NCBI GenBank assembly: GCA_964464385.1
Contig: CAYXFZ010000004.1
Span: 1-51,852, forward strand
DNA length: 51,852 bases
Direction: 5' to 3'
DNA from: CAYXFZ01 sp964464385
Lineage (GTDB): Bacteria > Planctomycetota > UBA1135
Part shown: positions 1 to 8,204 of the stretch, one piece after another
Layout of the letters: every line of letters starts with the position of its first letter
How positions within the stretch are numbered: the stretch's first letter is position 1
Translations under genes and position numbers: made by a program
Notes under the pieces: generated by a model
Databases searched by the model: none
Seen by the model: the letters and a program-made list of their open reading frames with translations, nothing else
What the model was told of the DNA's origin: nothing

Positions 1-5
1 TAGCC

Positions 6-185
6 TTACTGCCAGGTGACTTCGTCCCAATTGCCTTCGTCCCAGGTCAGGTCACCTCCGGTGGCGCCGCCCCCCACCCCACCACTATCATCTTCGCCAC
101 CATGGGCACAGGCGGACAGACTCAAAATCAGGCCCAAAAGGGGCCATTTGAGCCAGCGGACAGAGAAGAGAGTGCGGAACGACAT
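6..185 (-). CDS. Small lipoprotein with Trp/Asp/Glu-rich tail
   Basis: This 59-residue protein has a basic start, a hydrophobic stretch and a lipobox ending LSAC at residue 26, so it is probably lipidated and anchored in a membrane. The mature part is only about 34 residues: a Gly/Asp/Ser linker, then two TWDE/NWDE-like repeats. The open frame runs much further upstream, but that part overlaps nagA. The ATG at 185 is preferred because a GAGAGGA ribosome-binding site lies 8 bases before it and it gives a complete signal sequence. It lies 80 bases downstream of nagA on the same strand. I recognise no family and suggest no function. Confidence 0.6.
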   Translation of the reverse strand: MSFRTLFSVRWLKWPLLGLILSLSACAHGGEDDSGGVGGGATGGDLTWDEGNWDEVTWQ

Positions 186-265
186 GGAATGCGTCCTCTC
201 ATCGGCCGAAATCCTCTCCTTCCTTGAGCGGAAACGCCCTGAGCTTGGAAGGAATTGCCCTAAGC

Positions 266-1393
266 TCAAGGCAGGCCGGAAATGCGGCCGTTCTTGTCCA
301 GCCAGGCAAAATCCGCCCGATAACCCAACCGAATTTGGCCGCAGTCGCCCAGCCACCCGCCGGGGACCTCTGCACCGCCACGCAGGGCCTGGGCCCAAGT
401 GAGGGTCCCTTCGGCAACGCGATCCGCCAGGATGTGGGGCAAACTCTCCAGCACTCCACCCAGGCCACCCTTGCCGTCTCGGGCAACGACCCCATCCCGT
501 CGCAATCGTTTGCCGGCCGCCACGAATCGGGGTTTGGCCGTGCCTGCGGCGGCAAGGCAATCACTGCAAAAGGCCAAGGACGCGGCCAAGGGCTGGGTAG
601 CCGCCATCAAGCGCAAGTTTTCCGATGCCACATGAACGCCATCGGCAATCACGCCAACCAGCGGGGACTCCCCGGCCAAGGCCAATCCCATGGGCCCGGG
701 CTCGCGCGCGGTCCAAGCCGGCATGCGATTGCCCATGTGGGTGATTGCGGGCGGCGCCACGGCGGCCAAGCGTTGGCAGTCCGCCAAGCTGGCCTGAGTG
801 TGGCCAATCGAGGCCGTCACGCCGGCTTTTTGAAGAGCTCGCGCAACGGACAAGGCTCCGGGAACTTCAGGAGCCAAGGTCATCATTTTGAGATGGCCGC
901 CGCAAGCACGAAGGAGAGCAGTAGCCGCCCTCGCCGTGGCCGTGCGCAGACCCGAACGGGGCAGGGCACCGACCATGGACGGTGGCAGGAAGGGACCCTC
1001 CAGATGCCAGCCGGCCGAACGGGCGGGCTTGGCAAGGCCAACGGTGGCGCGGCGCGAAACGCCGGACCAAGCTCGGGCGGCAGAACGTAGAGCGACATTC
1101 GGAACTGGATAGAGACCGGCCAGGATTGTGCCGACCCCTTCCTCGCCCAAGGCCTGCAACATGCGATTCAGATCGGCACTGGATCCCGTGCCGGCATCGA
1201 CACCCGCAAATCCGTGCGCCAAAGTGTCCACCAAAGCGGGAATGACGGCGCCGCCGCGAAGTTTCCTCGTCTGAGCGGGATGTCGGCGCGGCAAATCCCC
1301 TCGACCCAAGCGGCGAATGCGACCACGCTCGTAAAAGACCCAACCGCGGCGGAAGGCCCCGTCCAACCAAAGACGACCGGCGATCGCTTTCAT
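266..1393 (-). CDS. nagA: N-acetylglucosamine-6-phosphate deacetylase
   Basis: This 375-residue amidohydrolase-superfamily enzyme would remove acetate from N-acetylglucosamine-6-phosphate in amino-sugar or peptidoglycan recycling. NagA landmarks appear in order: GWHLEGPFL (metal-binding Glu), ASIGHTQAS (metal His), ITHMGNRMP with REPG (second metal His and substrate loop), VGVIADGVHV, and FCSDCLAAAG carrying the catalytic Asp. The early HxH site of two-metal relatives reads TLAHG, so its first His is missing. E. coli NagA, a one-metal enzyme, also lacks that pair. The start is the ATG at 1393, which overlaps the rsmD stop by four bases (ATGA); the longer open frame upstream runs inside rsmD. 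The pair is probably cotranscribed. Assignment by motif is firm; activity is inferred. Confidence 0.85.
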   Translation of the reverse strand: MKAIAGRLWLDGAFRRGWVFYERGRIRRLGRGDLPRRHPAQTRKLRGGAVIPALVDTLAHGFAGVDAGTGSSADLNRMLQALGEEGVGTILAGLYPVPNVALRSAARAWSGVSRRATVGLAKPARSAGWHLEGPFLPPSMVGALPRSGLRTATARAATALLRACGGHLKMMTLAPEVPGALSVARALQKAGVTASIGHTQASLADCQRLAAVAPPAITHMGNRMPAWTAREPGPMGLALAGESPLVGVIADGVHVASENLRLMAATQPLAASLAFCSDCLAAAGTAKPRFVAAGKRLRRDGVVARDGKGGLGGVLESLPHILADRVAEGTLTWAQALRGGAEVPGGWLGDCGQIRLGYRADFAWLDKNGRISGLP

Positions 1394-1992
1394 GCTTCCG
1401 TCTCTTCTTCCCCTTCCTTTGCCGACTGGTCTTCCTCTGGACAATGCCACCAATACAAAGAGGCGGCCGAGAAATCTCGCCGCTCTAGGCCAGGGAGTTG
1501 CGCCATCTCGCCGTCGGACAAGAGGCCGCGCGGGGTATGGACCACGCCCACCCCGCCGGGTCGTATACGAGCGCAAAGATCGCGGAAGAGACCCCAAGCT
1601 TCGGGTCTGCCACTGCCGCGAAAGGCGGCGTAGGGTGGATCGTAAAACACCAAGTCGGGAGGGTCAGGATTGGTTTGCAAAAATGCGCGCGCGTCTTCTT
1701 GCCGCACCTCCAGCCGAGCAGAGAAACCCAGTTGCTCGGCGGCTTCCCGCAGGTGAGTGGCGGCCGCCGGGTGCCGCTCGACAGCAACGACGTCCTCGGC
1801 GCCGCGGGACAGGCACTCAAACCCCAAGATCCCGGACCCGGCACAGATATCCCAAACTCGTGCCGCCGGGATCCAAGATTGGAGATGATCCAGCACCGCC
1901 ATGCGTGCCCGCTCGCTGAGAGGGCGGGTAGCCTTAACTTTGGGAACGGGCAATTTGCGTCCCCGTTGATCGCCGGCGGTGATCTTAAGCAC
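1390..1992 (-). CDS. rsmD: 16S rRNA (guanine-N2)-methyltransferase, RsmD family
   Basis: This 200-residue SAM-dependent methyltransferase is expected to methylate G966 of 16S rRNA during 30S assembly. The N-terminus reads ITAGDQRGRKLPVP followed by TRPLSERAR, matching the RsmD RNA-binding start. Then come a Rossmann SAM motif (VWDICAGSGILGFE), an acidic strand end (VVAVE) and the catalytic DPPY tetrapeptide. The last residues are very acidic. The start is a GTG at 1992, because upstream sequence in this frame belongs to the divergent pdxJ gene and RsmD proteins are about 180-200 residues long. No clear Shine-Dalgarno sequence precedes it. Only 18 bases separate it from the pdxJ start, so the two promoters must overlap coding DNA. 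Confidence 0.8.
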   Translation of the reverse strand: MLKITAGDQRGRKLPVPKVKATRPLSERARMAVLDHLQSWIPAARVWDICAGSGILGFECLSRGAEDVVAVERHPAAATHLREAAEQLGFSARLEVRQEDARAFLQTNPDPPDLVFYDPPYAAFRGSGRPEAWGLFRDLCARIRPGGVGVVHTPRGLLSDGEMAQLPGLERRDFSAASLYWWHCPEEDQSAKEGEEETEA

Positions 1993-2010
1993 GGGCCTAG
2001 AATAACGAGA

Positions 2011-2742
2011 ATGCCGCGCCTGCACGTCAATGTGGATCACGTCGCCACCCTTCGCCAAGCTCGCGGGGTCCGCGAGCCCGACCCCATTGCCGCCGCCGTG
2101 CAATGCGAATTGGCTGGTGCCGAAGGAATCACGGCCCACTTGCGGGAAGACCGGCGTCACATTCAAGATCGCGATGTCTTTCTCTTGCGAGAAACCGTGC
2201 AAACGACCTTCAACCTTGAGATGGCCTTGACCGATGAAATGCTGGCCATTGCCTTGGAAGTCAAGCCGGATGAAGTTTGCTTTGTCCCGGAAATGCGCGA
2301 GGAACTCACGACCGAGGGCGGCCTGGATGCCGAGACCCACCTGGACGCGCTGACCAAATTCACGGAAGAGTTCAAGGCCGCCGACATCTTGGTGAGTGTC
2401 TTTGTGGATCCACGGCCCGAAATGCTGGAGGCGGCGGCTCGCTCGGGGGCTGATTTCGTGGAATTGCACACGGGCGCTTGGGCGAACACTCAGGGCGCGG
2501 AGGCCGAAAACGAGAGGAAGCGTTTAGAAACCTCCGCCCGCTTCGCGCACGACCTGGGCCTGCGCGTCAATGCCGGTCACGGCCTGAATTACCGCAACGT
2601 CCGCCCCATCGCGTCCCTGCCGCACGTCGAGGAGTTGAACATTGGGCACGCATTGATAGCGCACGCGGTCATGGTTGGCATGGATCAAGCAGTGCGAGAA
2701 ATGCTGGATCGGATCCTGTCCGCCGATCCGGCAGACGCATGA
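2011..2742 (+). CDS. pdxJ: Pyridoxine 5'-phosphate synthase
   Basis: This 243-residue TIM-barrel enzyme closes the pyridoxine ring by condensing 1-deoxyxylulose-5-phosphate with the PdxA product in DXP-dependent vitamin B6 synthesis. It is recognisable along its whole length: LHVNVDHVATLRQARG at the start, the GITAHLREDRRHI active-site segment, FNLEMA, TTEGGLD, FVELHTGAWA, RVNAGHGLNYRNV and LNIGHALIA. Length is typical. The ATG at 2011 fits the conserved N-terminus. The stop overlaps the next gene's start by four bases (ATGA). The partner gene pdxA is in the window but about 9 kb away, in a different operon and on the other strand. Confidence 0.95.
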   Translation: MPRLHVNVDHVATLRQARGVREPDPIAAAVQCELAGAEGITAHLREDRRHIQDRDVFLLRETVQTTFNLEMALTDEMLAIALEVKPDEVCFVPEMREELTTEGGLDAETHLDALTKFTEEFKAADILVSVFVDPRPEMLEAAARSGADFVELHTGAWANTQGAEAENERKRLETSARFAHDLGLRVNAGHGLNYRNVRPIASLPHVEELNIGHALIAHAVMVGMDQAVREMLDRILSADPADA

Positions 2743-3878
2743 ACGGGCCGCCTCGCGACCTGCACTGCAATGCTCGTTTTCTTGACGAGCCCGTGACTGG
2801 ATTGCAACGCTTTGGCAATGAGGTCCTGCATGAATTTGACGCCATGTTGGAAGAGGGGGAGATTGACCGGGAGCGGTGGAATATTCTTTTGCACTGCCCA
2901 CGCGTGCCCAAAGAGGCGCAATCTTTTGCTCATCTGCGCATGCACGTCGGTGGTTTTTTCTCTTCCCACCTTTGGGAACAGGCCGTCCTCCCCTTCCGTG
3001 CCCGTGGCCCTCTGCTTTCCTTCAAACACACCGCCCCCTTGCTAGCGGAACAAAGCGCCTTGATGGTGGCGGATGCTTTGGTTTGGGAGCAACCCGAAAA
3101 TTACACAGCTCCGTTTCGCCAGTTGTATCGGTTTCTGGTTCCCCGCGCGGCGCGGCGGGCCAAGGTCCTCTACACCCTCTCGCGAGATTCCGCCCAACGC
3201 TTGAGTGCTCGCCTCCACATTCCCGAAGAGCGCTTTGCCGTCACCGGCTGTGGCCATGAGCACGCCCTCCGCTGGAAATCGGATCGAGCCGTTCTTCGAC
3301 AACATGAACTCCAAGAAGGGGGGTATTTCTTGGCCGTCGGCACTCATGCTACGACCAAGAACTTGGCTACAGCCGCGGAGGGCCTGCAAGGGGTTGGCCT
3401 GCAAGACCTACCGCTGGTCGTAGTCGGCGGCCTCCAATCCGGGGTGTTCCAATCGAAGCTCCCGGCAAATTCTGCGCGCCTAGTCGGGCGCGTCCCCGAT
3501 TCCCAACTCCGAGTGTTGTACGAAAACGCCATTGCCTTGGTGCACCCATCCTTGCATGAGGGCTTTGGCCTGCCCCCACTCGAGGCCATGGCCTTGGGTT
3601 GCCCGGTGATCGCCTCCAACGCCGCCTCCTTGCCTGAAGTTTGCGAGGAGGCCGCGCTTTGGTGCGACCCCAAGCAAGCCCTCGCCTTCGGCCGTCAGGC
3701 CAAGCAGTTGGTGGAAAGGCCGGAAATGGGCAAGGAACTGGCAAAAGCTGGCCGAGAACAAGCCCGCAAGCACACTTGGCGCCAAACGGCGCGCGTCCTG
3801 TGGCAAGGGATCGAGAGGGCCTTTGGTGAGGAAAGCAAGGACACGGCTGGCACTCGAGCGCAGGCGGCAGGCGGCTAG
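2739..3878 (+). CDS. GT4-family glycosyltransferase
   Basis: This 379-residue GT-B glycosyltransferase of family 4 should use a nucleotide-sugar donor. The donor-binding C-terminal half shows FLAVGTHATTKN, LVVVGG, RLVGRVPDSQLRVLY and the EX7E block HEGFGLPPLEAMALG, followed by PVIASNAASLPEV. The N-terminal acceptor half is not specific. The start overlaps the pdxJ stop (ATGA), so it is translationally coupled to a vitamin gene, which says nothing about its acceptor. No other sugar genes are adjacent. Its TAG stop shares the palindrome CTAG with the TAG stop of the convergent gene. Donor and acceptor cannot be told from sequence. Confidence 0.85.
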   Translation: MNGPPRDLHCNARFLDEPVTGLQRFGNEVLHEFDAMLEEGEIDRERWNILLHCPRVPKEAQSFAHLRMHVGGFFSSHLWEQAVLPFRARGPLLSFKHTAPLLAEQSALMVADALVWEQPENYTAPFRQLYRFLVPRAARRAKVLYTLSRDSAQRLSARLHIPEERFAVTGCGHEHALRWKSDRAVLRQHELQEGGYFLAVGTHATTKNLATAAEGLQGVGLQDLPLVVVGGLQSGVFQSKLPANSARLVGRVPDSQLRVLYENAIALVHPSLHEGFGLPPLEAMALGCPVIASNAASLPEVCEEAALWCDPKQALAFGRQAKQLVERPEMGKELAKAGREQARKHTWRQTARVLWQGIERAFGEESKDTAGTRAQAAGG

Positions 3879-4720
3879 AACTCGGACTCGGTCGGGACGC
3901 CAGCGCCCAACATCATGCCCAAGTCAATGACGGCAGCGCCGTCCGGCGGGGTATAGACAAAATTCTTTTTGTTGATTTTCTTGGGATCCGGGAAGGAAAC
4001 CCCGGACATGACAATCTTCATCGTCTCGGATCCGCCCACCCCCATCACCATGGACATGGGAAATGCAGTCTTCGGATCCAACTCAATCCGAAACTCCTCC
4101 AGATCCAGCATTTCCATTCCCGGCAGGTCCATGAGGTCATCAGAAATGCGGCCTTCCATGACCACGCCCCCTTCCGTCTCCACAACGGAAATGTCTCGGT
4201 AGTAGAGGTCGAACATTTCCCGCATTCGGGAGGCAATGTCCATGTCGGTCAGATCCATGAAACCACCAAATTGGGAACCCAAGCCTGCCATCTGGCCCAA
4301 CTTGTCCATTTGGTCCAAACCGATTTTCATGACTTGAGTGGATTCGCCACCGCCCAACTCCTTCGGCATAGGGGTGACCACTTCAATCCAAATATTTTTG
4401 CCATCCAGCACGGTTTTCATGTGAATTTCTTGGCGACCTCCGGGCATGAGTTCGCTCTCCACGATGGTCACGCCGGAAGAAACCAAGTGCATATTGTCCA
4501 ACATGAAGATTTCCATTTCAGAGGTCATCTCCATGGCCATGGCCTCCATAGTCATTTCCATACGCATGTTGTAGCGCACAGGCTGGCCACTGATCTTGGC
4601 CATCTTGTCCAACCAGACAATGGCGGCGGGATCATGGCCAGGATCCACAGCAACAGCCGAAGGAACTCCCTCCTGGGGAACGGCCGCAAAAACAGAAAGA
4701 AATAGGGTTGCAATCAGCAT
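3875..4720 (-). CDS. Secreted LolA-like protein A (Met-rich)
   Basis: This 281-residue exported protein has a cleavable-looking signal peptide (residues 1-15, ending before PQEG). It starts like periplasmic lipoprotein-sorting proteins (WLDKMAKISGQPVRY) and ends with a block typical of that fold (residues DPKK, then FVYTPPDGAAV). LolA/LolB/LppX-type half-barrels bind lipid or lipoprotein acyl chains; that this one does so is inference. Residues 50-75 are strikingly Met- and Glu-rich. It is last of three tandem related genes and starts with a one-base TAATG overlap with the gene before it. No lipobox is visible, so a soluble periplasmic protein is likely. Confidence 0.65.
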   Translation of the reverse strand: MLIATLFLSVFAAVPQEGVPSAVAVDPGHDPAAIVWLDKMAKISGQPVRYNMRMEMTMEAMAMEMTSEMEIFMLDNMHLVSSGVTIVESELMPGGRQEIHMKTVLDGKNIWIEVVTPMPKELGGGESTQVMKIGLDQMDKLGQMAGLGSQFGGFMDLTDMDIASRMREMFDLYYRDISVVETEGGVVMEGRISDDLMDLPGMEMLDLEEFRIELDPKTAFPMSMVMGVGGSETMKIVMSGVSFPDPKKINKKNFVYTPPDGAAVIDLGMMLGAGVPTESEF

Positions 4721-5392
4721 TATGGCTTGCGTGTGGCTGGTTTGATCGGGGCGGGAAGAGGTGGAGGCTCTTCCAAAACGGTGCCGGGCGGCATCTCGTA
4801 GGAAAAAGTCTTTGGGTCCACTTTTTTAGGATCCAAGACACGGAAGTTGCGGTATTCAAAATTCACCAATTCGTCCATGTAACTTCGTACGACGAAGGAG
4901 AGAGGAAAACCCGTTTTACGATCAAGGNNNNNNNNNNTCACTTTGCGCGCTGCTTTTGAAAGCCACGTGGTTGGCAAGATCCAGAAATCGACCAGAGGGG
5001 TGAACGGAAGAAAAATTACGCCCTTGATCTTTGGCGGTCTTGGCAATCTGACTCAATGCAATGCGCCTCACTTGAGCTCGATTCGAAGTGAGATCAAAGT
5101 TTTCCATCCACATCCACTTGCCGTCGCCGACATTGATAATCCGACTTTTCTGGGGTTTCTTCTGCCCTTCGATCTCGATCGTGTTGCTGATGTCCAGCCG
5201 GAAATGTTCCGCATCCAAAAAAATGACCTTGCCCTGGGCAGTATGCTTGGCCCGAACCATGGACATCGTCATGTGTTGATCCGCCTCAAAGGGCACCTGG
5301 ACGGAAGCTTTGACGCGAGAAAGCCAGGCCTCGGGGGCGTCCTGAGGAAGAGCCGACAAAGGAAGGGCGAAAAGGAGGGTGGACAAAATCAA
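4720..5392 (-). CDS. Secreted LolA-like protein B, interrupted by assembly gap
   Basis: The two reading-frame pieces either side of an N run (4928-4937) form one gene. The 5' piece has a signal peptide (LFALPLSALPQ), then AWLSRVKASVQVPFEADQHM and the LolA-like strand pair FRLDIS and RIINVGDGKWMWMEN. The 3' piece carries RKTGFPLSFVV and the shared ending DPKKVDPKTFSYEMPPGT. The pieces are one frame apart, as expected when 10 N stand for a gap of unknown length, so this is not evidence of a frameshift. The probable start is a TTG at 5392 inside a TTGA overlap with the upstream gene, with GAGGA a few bases before it. The C-terminus is Pro-rich. Confidence 0.65.
4928..4937. other. Assembly gap (10 N)
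   Basis: Ten N characters inside the second LolA-like gene. The frame shift across them implies that the real missing length is not 10 bases. Confidence 0.95.
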
Positions 5393-6231
5393 AACATTTC
5401 CTCTTCGCCTCCAGCACCCAAGGCGGATATTTGGGCACGCAGCATCGGTGTCATGTCCATAACCATCACCCCCTCGGGAGCATCGTATTCAAATCGCTCC
5501 GGAGCAAAACTTTCAGGATAGCGGATCTTGGAGATGGCGAGGAAAACCGAAGAGTCCGCTTCTCCAGTGACCGAAAGGCTTTTGGGGAAGATCTGGTCGA
5601 TTTTTTTGCCCCGCTGCAACTGGATTTCCAACTTGCCCTCTTCGCCCTCTTCACCGATGTACTCCGCAATGTCCAAAGCAAGAGAAACCGTACCGTCCTT
5701 CTCGGAGATTTCTGCGCCCGCGAAAAAGTCGATAGCCATCTCGAACATTTCCGTGGGGGTGGCGCCCTCAGGCCCTTCCATCATGGAAAAAAGAGCGTCG
5801 CCGGATATAAGTTCTTCGATCAGGTCCAGACTTACCCGAAATGCTTGGGTCATCGGCCCCGCAGGGGAATCCGACATGTCCATTTCAATCGTGAGGAAGT
5901 CGTCATCCGCAACGAGTTTTAACGTGGCATCCATGCTTCCTTCTGCACTGCCCATGCTCACCGAAAACTCCGCGGCAAACATTCGAGGGTAAAAGAAGGC
6001 GAGCTTTCCTTCCCCTTGGAAAGAGGAGTTGACGCCCTTGGGATCCTGGACACCCTTCACTGACAGCTCGCATTCCCAAGGTTGCTGCAAGGTAGCAATG
6101 CAGTCCTGGAACACCTTGGGGAGCTGTTTGAGGAGAGAGGCCGCGGCAGAGGAATCTGGAGCCGGTTCGGGAGCCGTATCCTGCGCAAGAATCGGGCAAA
6201 GGAGGAGGAGGGAGGCGAGGAGGGTCTTCAT
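5389..6231 (-). CDS. Secreted LolA-like protein C
   Basis: This 280-residue protein is first of three tandem related secreted proteins. The signal peptide (MKTLLASLLLLCPILAQ) contains a Cys, but the context is not a convincing lipobox. The mature part is acidic with alternating strand-like segments, and it ends with the same pattern as its two neighbours: FEYDAPEGVMVMDMTPML, comparable to FVYTPPDGAAV in protein A. This points to divergent paralogs with a lipoprotein-sorting-like half-barrel. The start ATG at 6231 is preceded by purine-rich sequence, and the stop overlaps the next start (TTGA). A promoter would lie in the 70 bases before it, after the DUF456 gene. Cargo is unknown. Confidence 0.6.
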   Translation of the reverse strand: MKTLLASLLLLCPILAQDTAPEPAPDSSAAASLLKQLPKVFQDCIATLQQPWECELSVKGVQDPKGVNSSFQGEGKLAFFYPRMFAAEFSVSMGSAEGSMDATLKLVADDDFLTIEMDMSDSPAGPMTQAFRVSLDLIEELISGDALFSMMEGPEGATPTEMFEMAIDFFAGAEISEKDGTVSLALDIAEYIGEEGEEGKLEIQLQRGKKIDQIFPKSLSVTGEADSSVFLAISKIRYPESFAPERFEYDAPEGVMVMDMTPMLRAQISALGAGGEEEMF

Positions 6232-6301
6232 GGTCAGGTATCTGAGTCTAGATTACGCACGAATGGGGTAGCCTGCGGAAGAAAAAGGAGGCAAACCCGC
6301 C

Positions 6302-6811
6302 CTAAAACCACAAGACGGCTAGCAACCAGAACCACTGGAAAAGGGTGCCGGCCATTTTCAGGACCCGTCCCAAGAGAGCTCCCAGTCCGGCCCCGAAGGC
6401 AGCTCGTATGGAGGAGGCGGAGTCCTGTTTGGAATAGCCACGTTCGCCAATCCAGGCGCCCAGAAACGCGCCGCCAATTGTGCCGACCAAGAGCCCCAAG
6501 GGCGGGAGAATCGGAGCCCCCACCACACCGCCGGCAAGCCCGCCAAAGAAGGCGCCCCACTGCCCCGGGGCCTTGGCGCCAGCGCGCCTGGCCATACCGG
6601 CACTGGCCAACCAGTCCCCCACTTCCGCCAACGCGCCGGCGCCCACAATCCAAGCGAAGTCTATCCAAGTCCCGCCCAGCCAAGGAAGGGCCACCCCAAG
6701 GAGAATCAAAAGGATGGGGCCTGGCAACCCCAACAGGGAAAGAAGGAGACCAATCGCGCCCGCCAAAGACAGGAAAACTTTTGCGATGAGGAGCAGAACG
6801 CTCACGATCAA
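6302..6811 (-). CDS. DUF456 family membrane protein
   Basis: This 169-residue hydrophobic protein has the DUF456 pattern: hydrophobic N-terminal segments with LGLPGPILLILLGVAL, a short polar stretch, then glycine-rich helices GAFFGGLAGGVVGAPILPP and GTIGGAFLGAWIGER. Such proteins sit in the inner membrane and have no established function; the Gly zipper-like helices suggest close packing or oligomers. The start is probably the TTG at 6811 inside a TTGA overlap with the acetyltransferase upstream. A GTG two codons later, with AGAGA six bases before it, is an alternative. Confidence 0.75.
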   Translation of the reverse strand: MIVSVLLLIAKVFLSLAGAIGLLLSLLGLPGPILLILLGVALPWLGGTWIDFAWIVGAGALAEVGDWLASAGMARRAGAKAPGQWGAFFGGLAGGVVGAPILPPLGLLVGTIGGAFLGAWIGERGYSKQDSASSIRAAFGAGLGALLGRVLKMAGTLFQWFWLLAVLWF

Positions 6812-7932
6812 TCTCTAAAGTCGGCATCCCCTTGAGTGTAAAACCAGCTGTCCCCCTGCAAGAGAGCGCGTTGGCAAGTCCAAGTATGTTCGTTGCCGTG
6901 GGGTTGCACCATGACCGTCCCGACCAACTTGTCATCAGGCTGGCGGTCGGATCGCTGAAATCCGGGAAGGTTCGTAGCCGCTTCCGCGACCAAGGATGAA
7001 TCGCTGGTATTAAAAAACAGAAACGCCGCTCCCTCGTCACGAACAAAGAGGGCGGCGCGAGCAAACAGGGCCCTGACCACGCCAAGATGATTGCCAAAAA
7101 ACCAGTCGAGAGCGCGGGCAATGGGAACACCCCCTTCCTCTTCAAAGCGCAGGACCACCCAGCCCACGGGAACACCCGCTTGCTGGATGAGAAGCAATCG
7201 GTGCCTGCCAACAGGACACGCTCCCCAACGCCAAGCCAAGTAGGTTGCATCTCGCAAACCCACGATGTTCCAGTCCTTTCGGCTTCGCTCCCAGACTTCG
7301 TCCAAAAGAACTCCATAGGGTGGGTCCAACATAAAATCGAAGCCAACAGTACATGCATCCAGTCCCTGGGTAGAATTCCGCAGCACACCCCGTAGGTGAC
7401 GAATGATCTTTCGCAAGCCAGTGCCGCCACCGGAGGCCAGACGCACTTCCCAAGGGCGCATCACTTGCAGATCTTGGTAGTTGAAATAGCGACGACCAAT
7501 GCGCAGGGAAAAATCGGTGGCTTGCGAGCCATAGGCAAATAAGACGCCACCTTGATGAGCGGATCCCACCATGCCGCCGGTGACTGCCCGAAAAAGTTGG
7601 CCGCCGCGAAACTCGGGGTCCACCGCGTTGTCGGCGGCTTGCATGGCTAAACCGACATGCTCTCCAATCTGAAACTTGCGCAAGCGCCCCGTATTCATCC
7701 CCACCAACTTTCCACTTTCCAAATGACGAACTGCCATGCCCACAGGAGGACCTGCCGGGTTGCGCCAAAATTTCCATTCCCATTGAGCCACCGACATGCC
7801 AATCCCAAATACCCGCTCAAAGAGATCCACCACTTCCGGCCCATGCTCTACCGACAAGGTTTCGAAACGCAAACCCTCCCACTCGCCCGGCATGGCCACT
7901 TGCGGGATGAGTGCCGCCAAATCGGGCGGCAT
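6808..7932 (-). CDS. GNAT-like N-acetyltransferase
   Basis: This 374-residue protein begins with a GNAT-like acyl-CoA fold: FERVFGIGMS, WEWKFWRNPAG, then a beta-strand pair around KLVGMNTGRL. The segment AADNAVDPEFRGGQLFRAV resembles the CoA-binding V-x-P-x-x-R-G-x-G/Q loop, and GVLFAYGSQATDFSLRIG resembles the Y-G-F-P-N segment of two-domain acetyltransferases. The C-terminal half looks like a second degenerate GNAT unit. The substrate is unknown. It is first in an overlapping pair with the DUF456 protein. The ATG at 7932 has no Shine-Dalgarno sequence; the preceding stretch is pyrimidine-rich, so leaderless or weak initiation is possible. Confidence 0.65.
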   Translation of the reverse strand: MPPDLAALIPQVAMPGEWEGLRFETLSVEHGPEVVDLFERVFGIGMSVAQWEWKFWRNPAGPPVGMAVRHLESGKLVGMNTGRLRKFQIGEHVGLAMQAADNAVDPEFRGGQLFRAVTGGMVGSAHQGGVLFAYGSQATDFSLRIGRRYFNYQDLQVMRPWEVRLASGGGTGLRKIIRHLRGVLRNSTQGLDACTVGFDFMLDPPYGVLLDEVWERSRKDWNIVGLRDATYLAWRWGACPVGRHRLLLIQQAGVPVGWVVLRFEEEGGVPIARALDWFFGNHLGVVRALFARAALFVRDEGAAFLFFNTSDSSLVAEAATNLPGFQRSDRQPDDKLVGTVMVQPHGNEHTWTCQRALLQGDSWFYTQGDADFRD

Positions 7933-8123
7933 CGAATGCGGGGGAGAAGGAATGGGGTTTTCGGCTGGAGCCGGCTCCTATGACCCTATTTTGGCGATGC
8001 GGGCAACGCCATTCTGCTTCTTTCCCAGCTTTAGCCGGGTTTTCCGCAATTCGCACGGAAAACAGAGCGGAATTGCAATTTCTTGGCATGTTTTTCCATA
8101 TTCTTGCCAGTTATTTGCCGATT

Positions 8124-8142
8124 TGCACTATTTTTTGGTGCA
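8124..8142 (+). promoter_or_regulatory. NtrC-like inverted repeat upstream of glnA
   Basis: TGCAC and GTGCA flank a 9-base AT-rich spacer, 62 bases before the glnA start. NtrC sites upstream of enterobacterial glnA have the same arms (TGCAC...TGGTGCA) but a 7-base spacer. The 272-base divergent gap (7933-8204) is noticeably more A/T-rich than its surroundings. I find no convincing sigma-54 GG/GC pair at the right spacing. Arms of five bases can arise by chance, so this is weak. Confidence 0.25.
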
Positions 8143-8204
8143 TTTTTCCCTCCAAGCGTTATGCTTCGCCGCCAGACCCCTCCCCCTTCCTCCCAGAGAA
8201 CCCC

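Noticed and set aside
240..268. Seven-base inverted repeat at the nagA stop
   Set aside because: TGAGCTT and AAGCTCA flank 15 bases, but no T run follows, so it is not a convincing terminator.
224..1090. Plus-strand open frame of 288 residues
   Set aside because: It lies opposite nagA, is Gly/Arg/Gln-rich without motifs, and nagA motifs are clear on the other strand.
4720..5392. Frameshifted pseudogene reading of the second LolA-like gene
   Set aside because: The frame change coincides with the N run, so it is explained by the gap.
8041..8130. Possible sigma-54 or sigma-70 promoter before glnA
   Set aside because: TTGGCATG and TTGCCA were tested, but the GG/GC or -35/-10 spacing does not fit.
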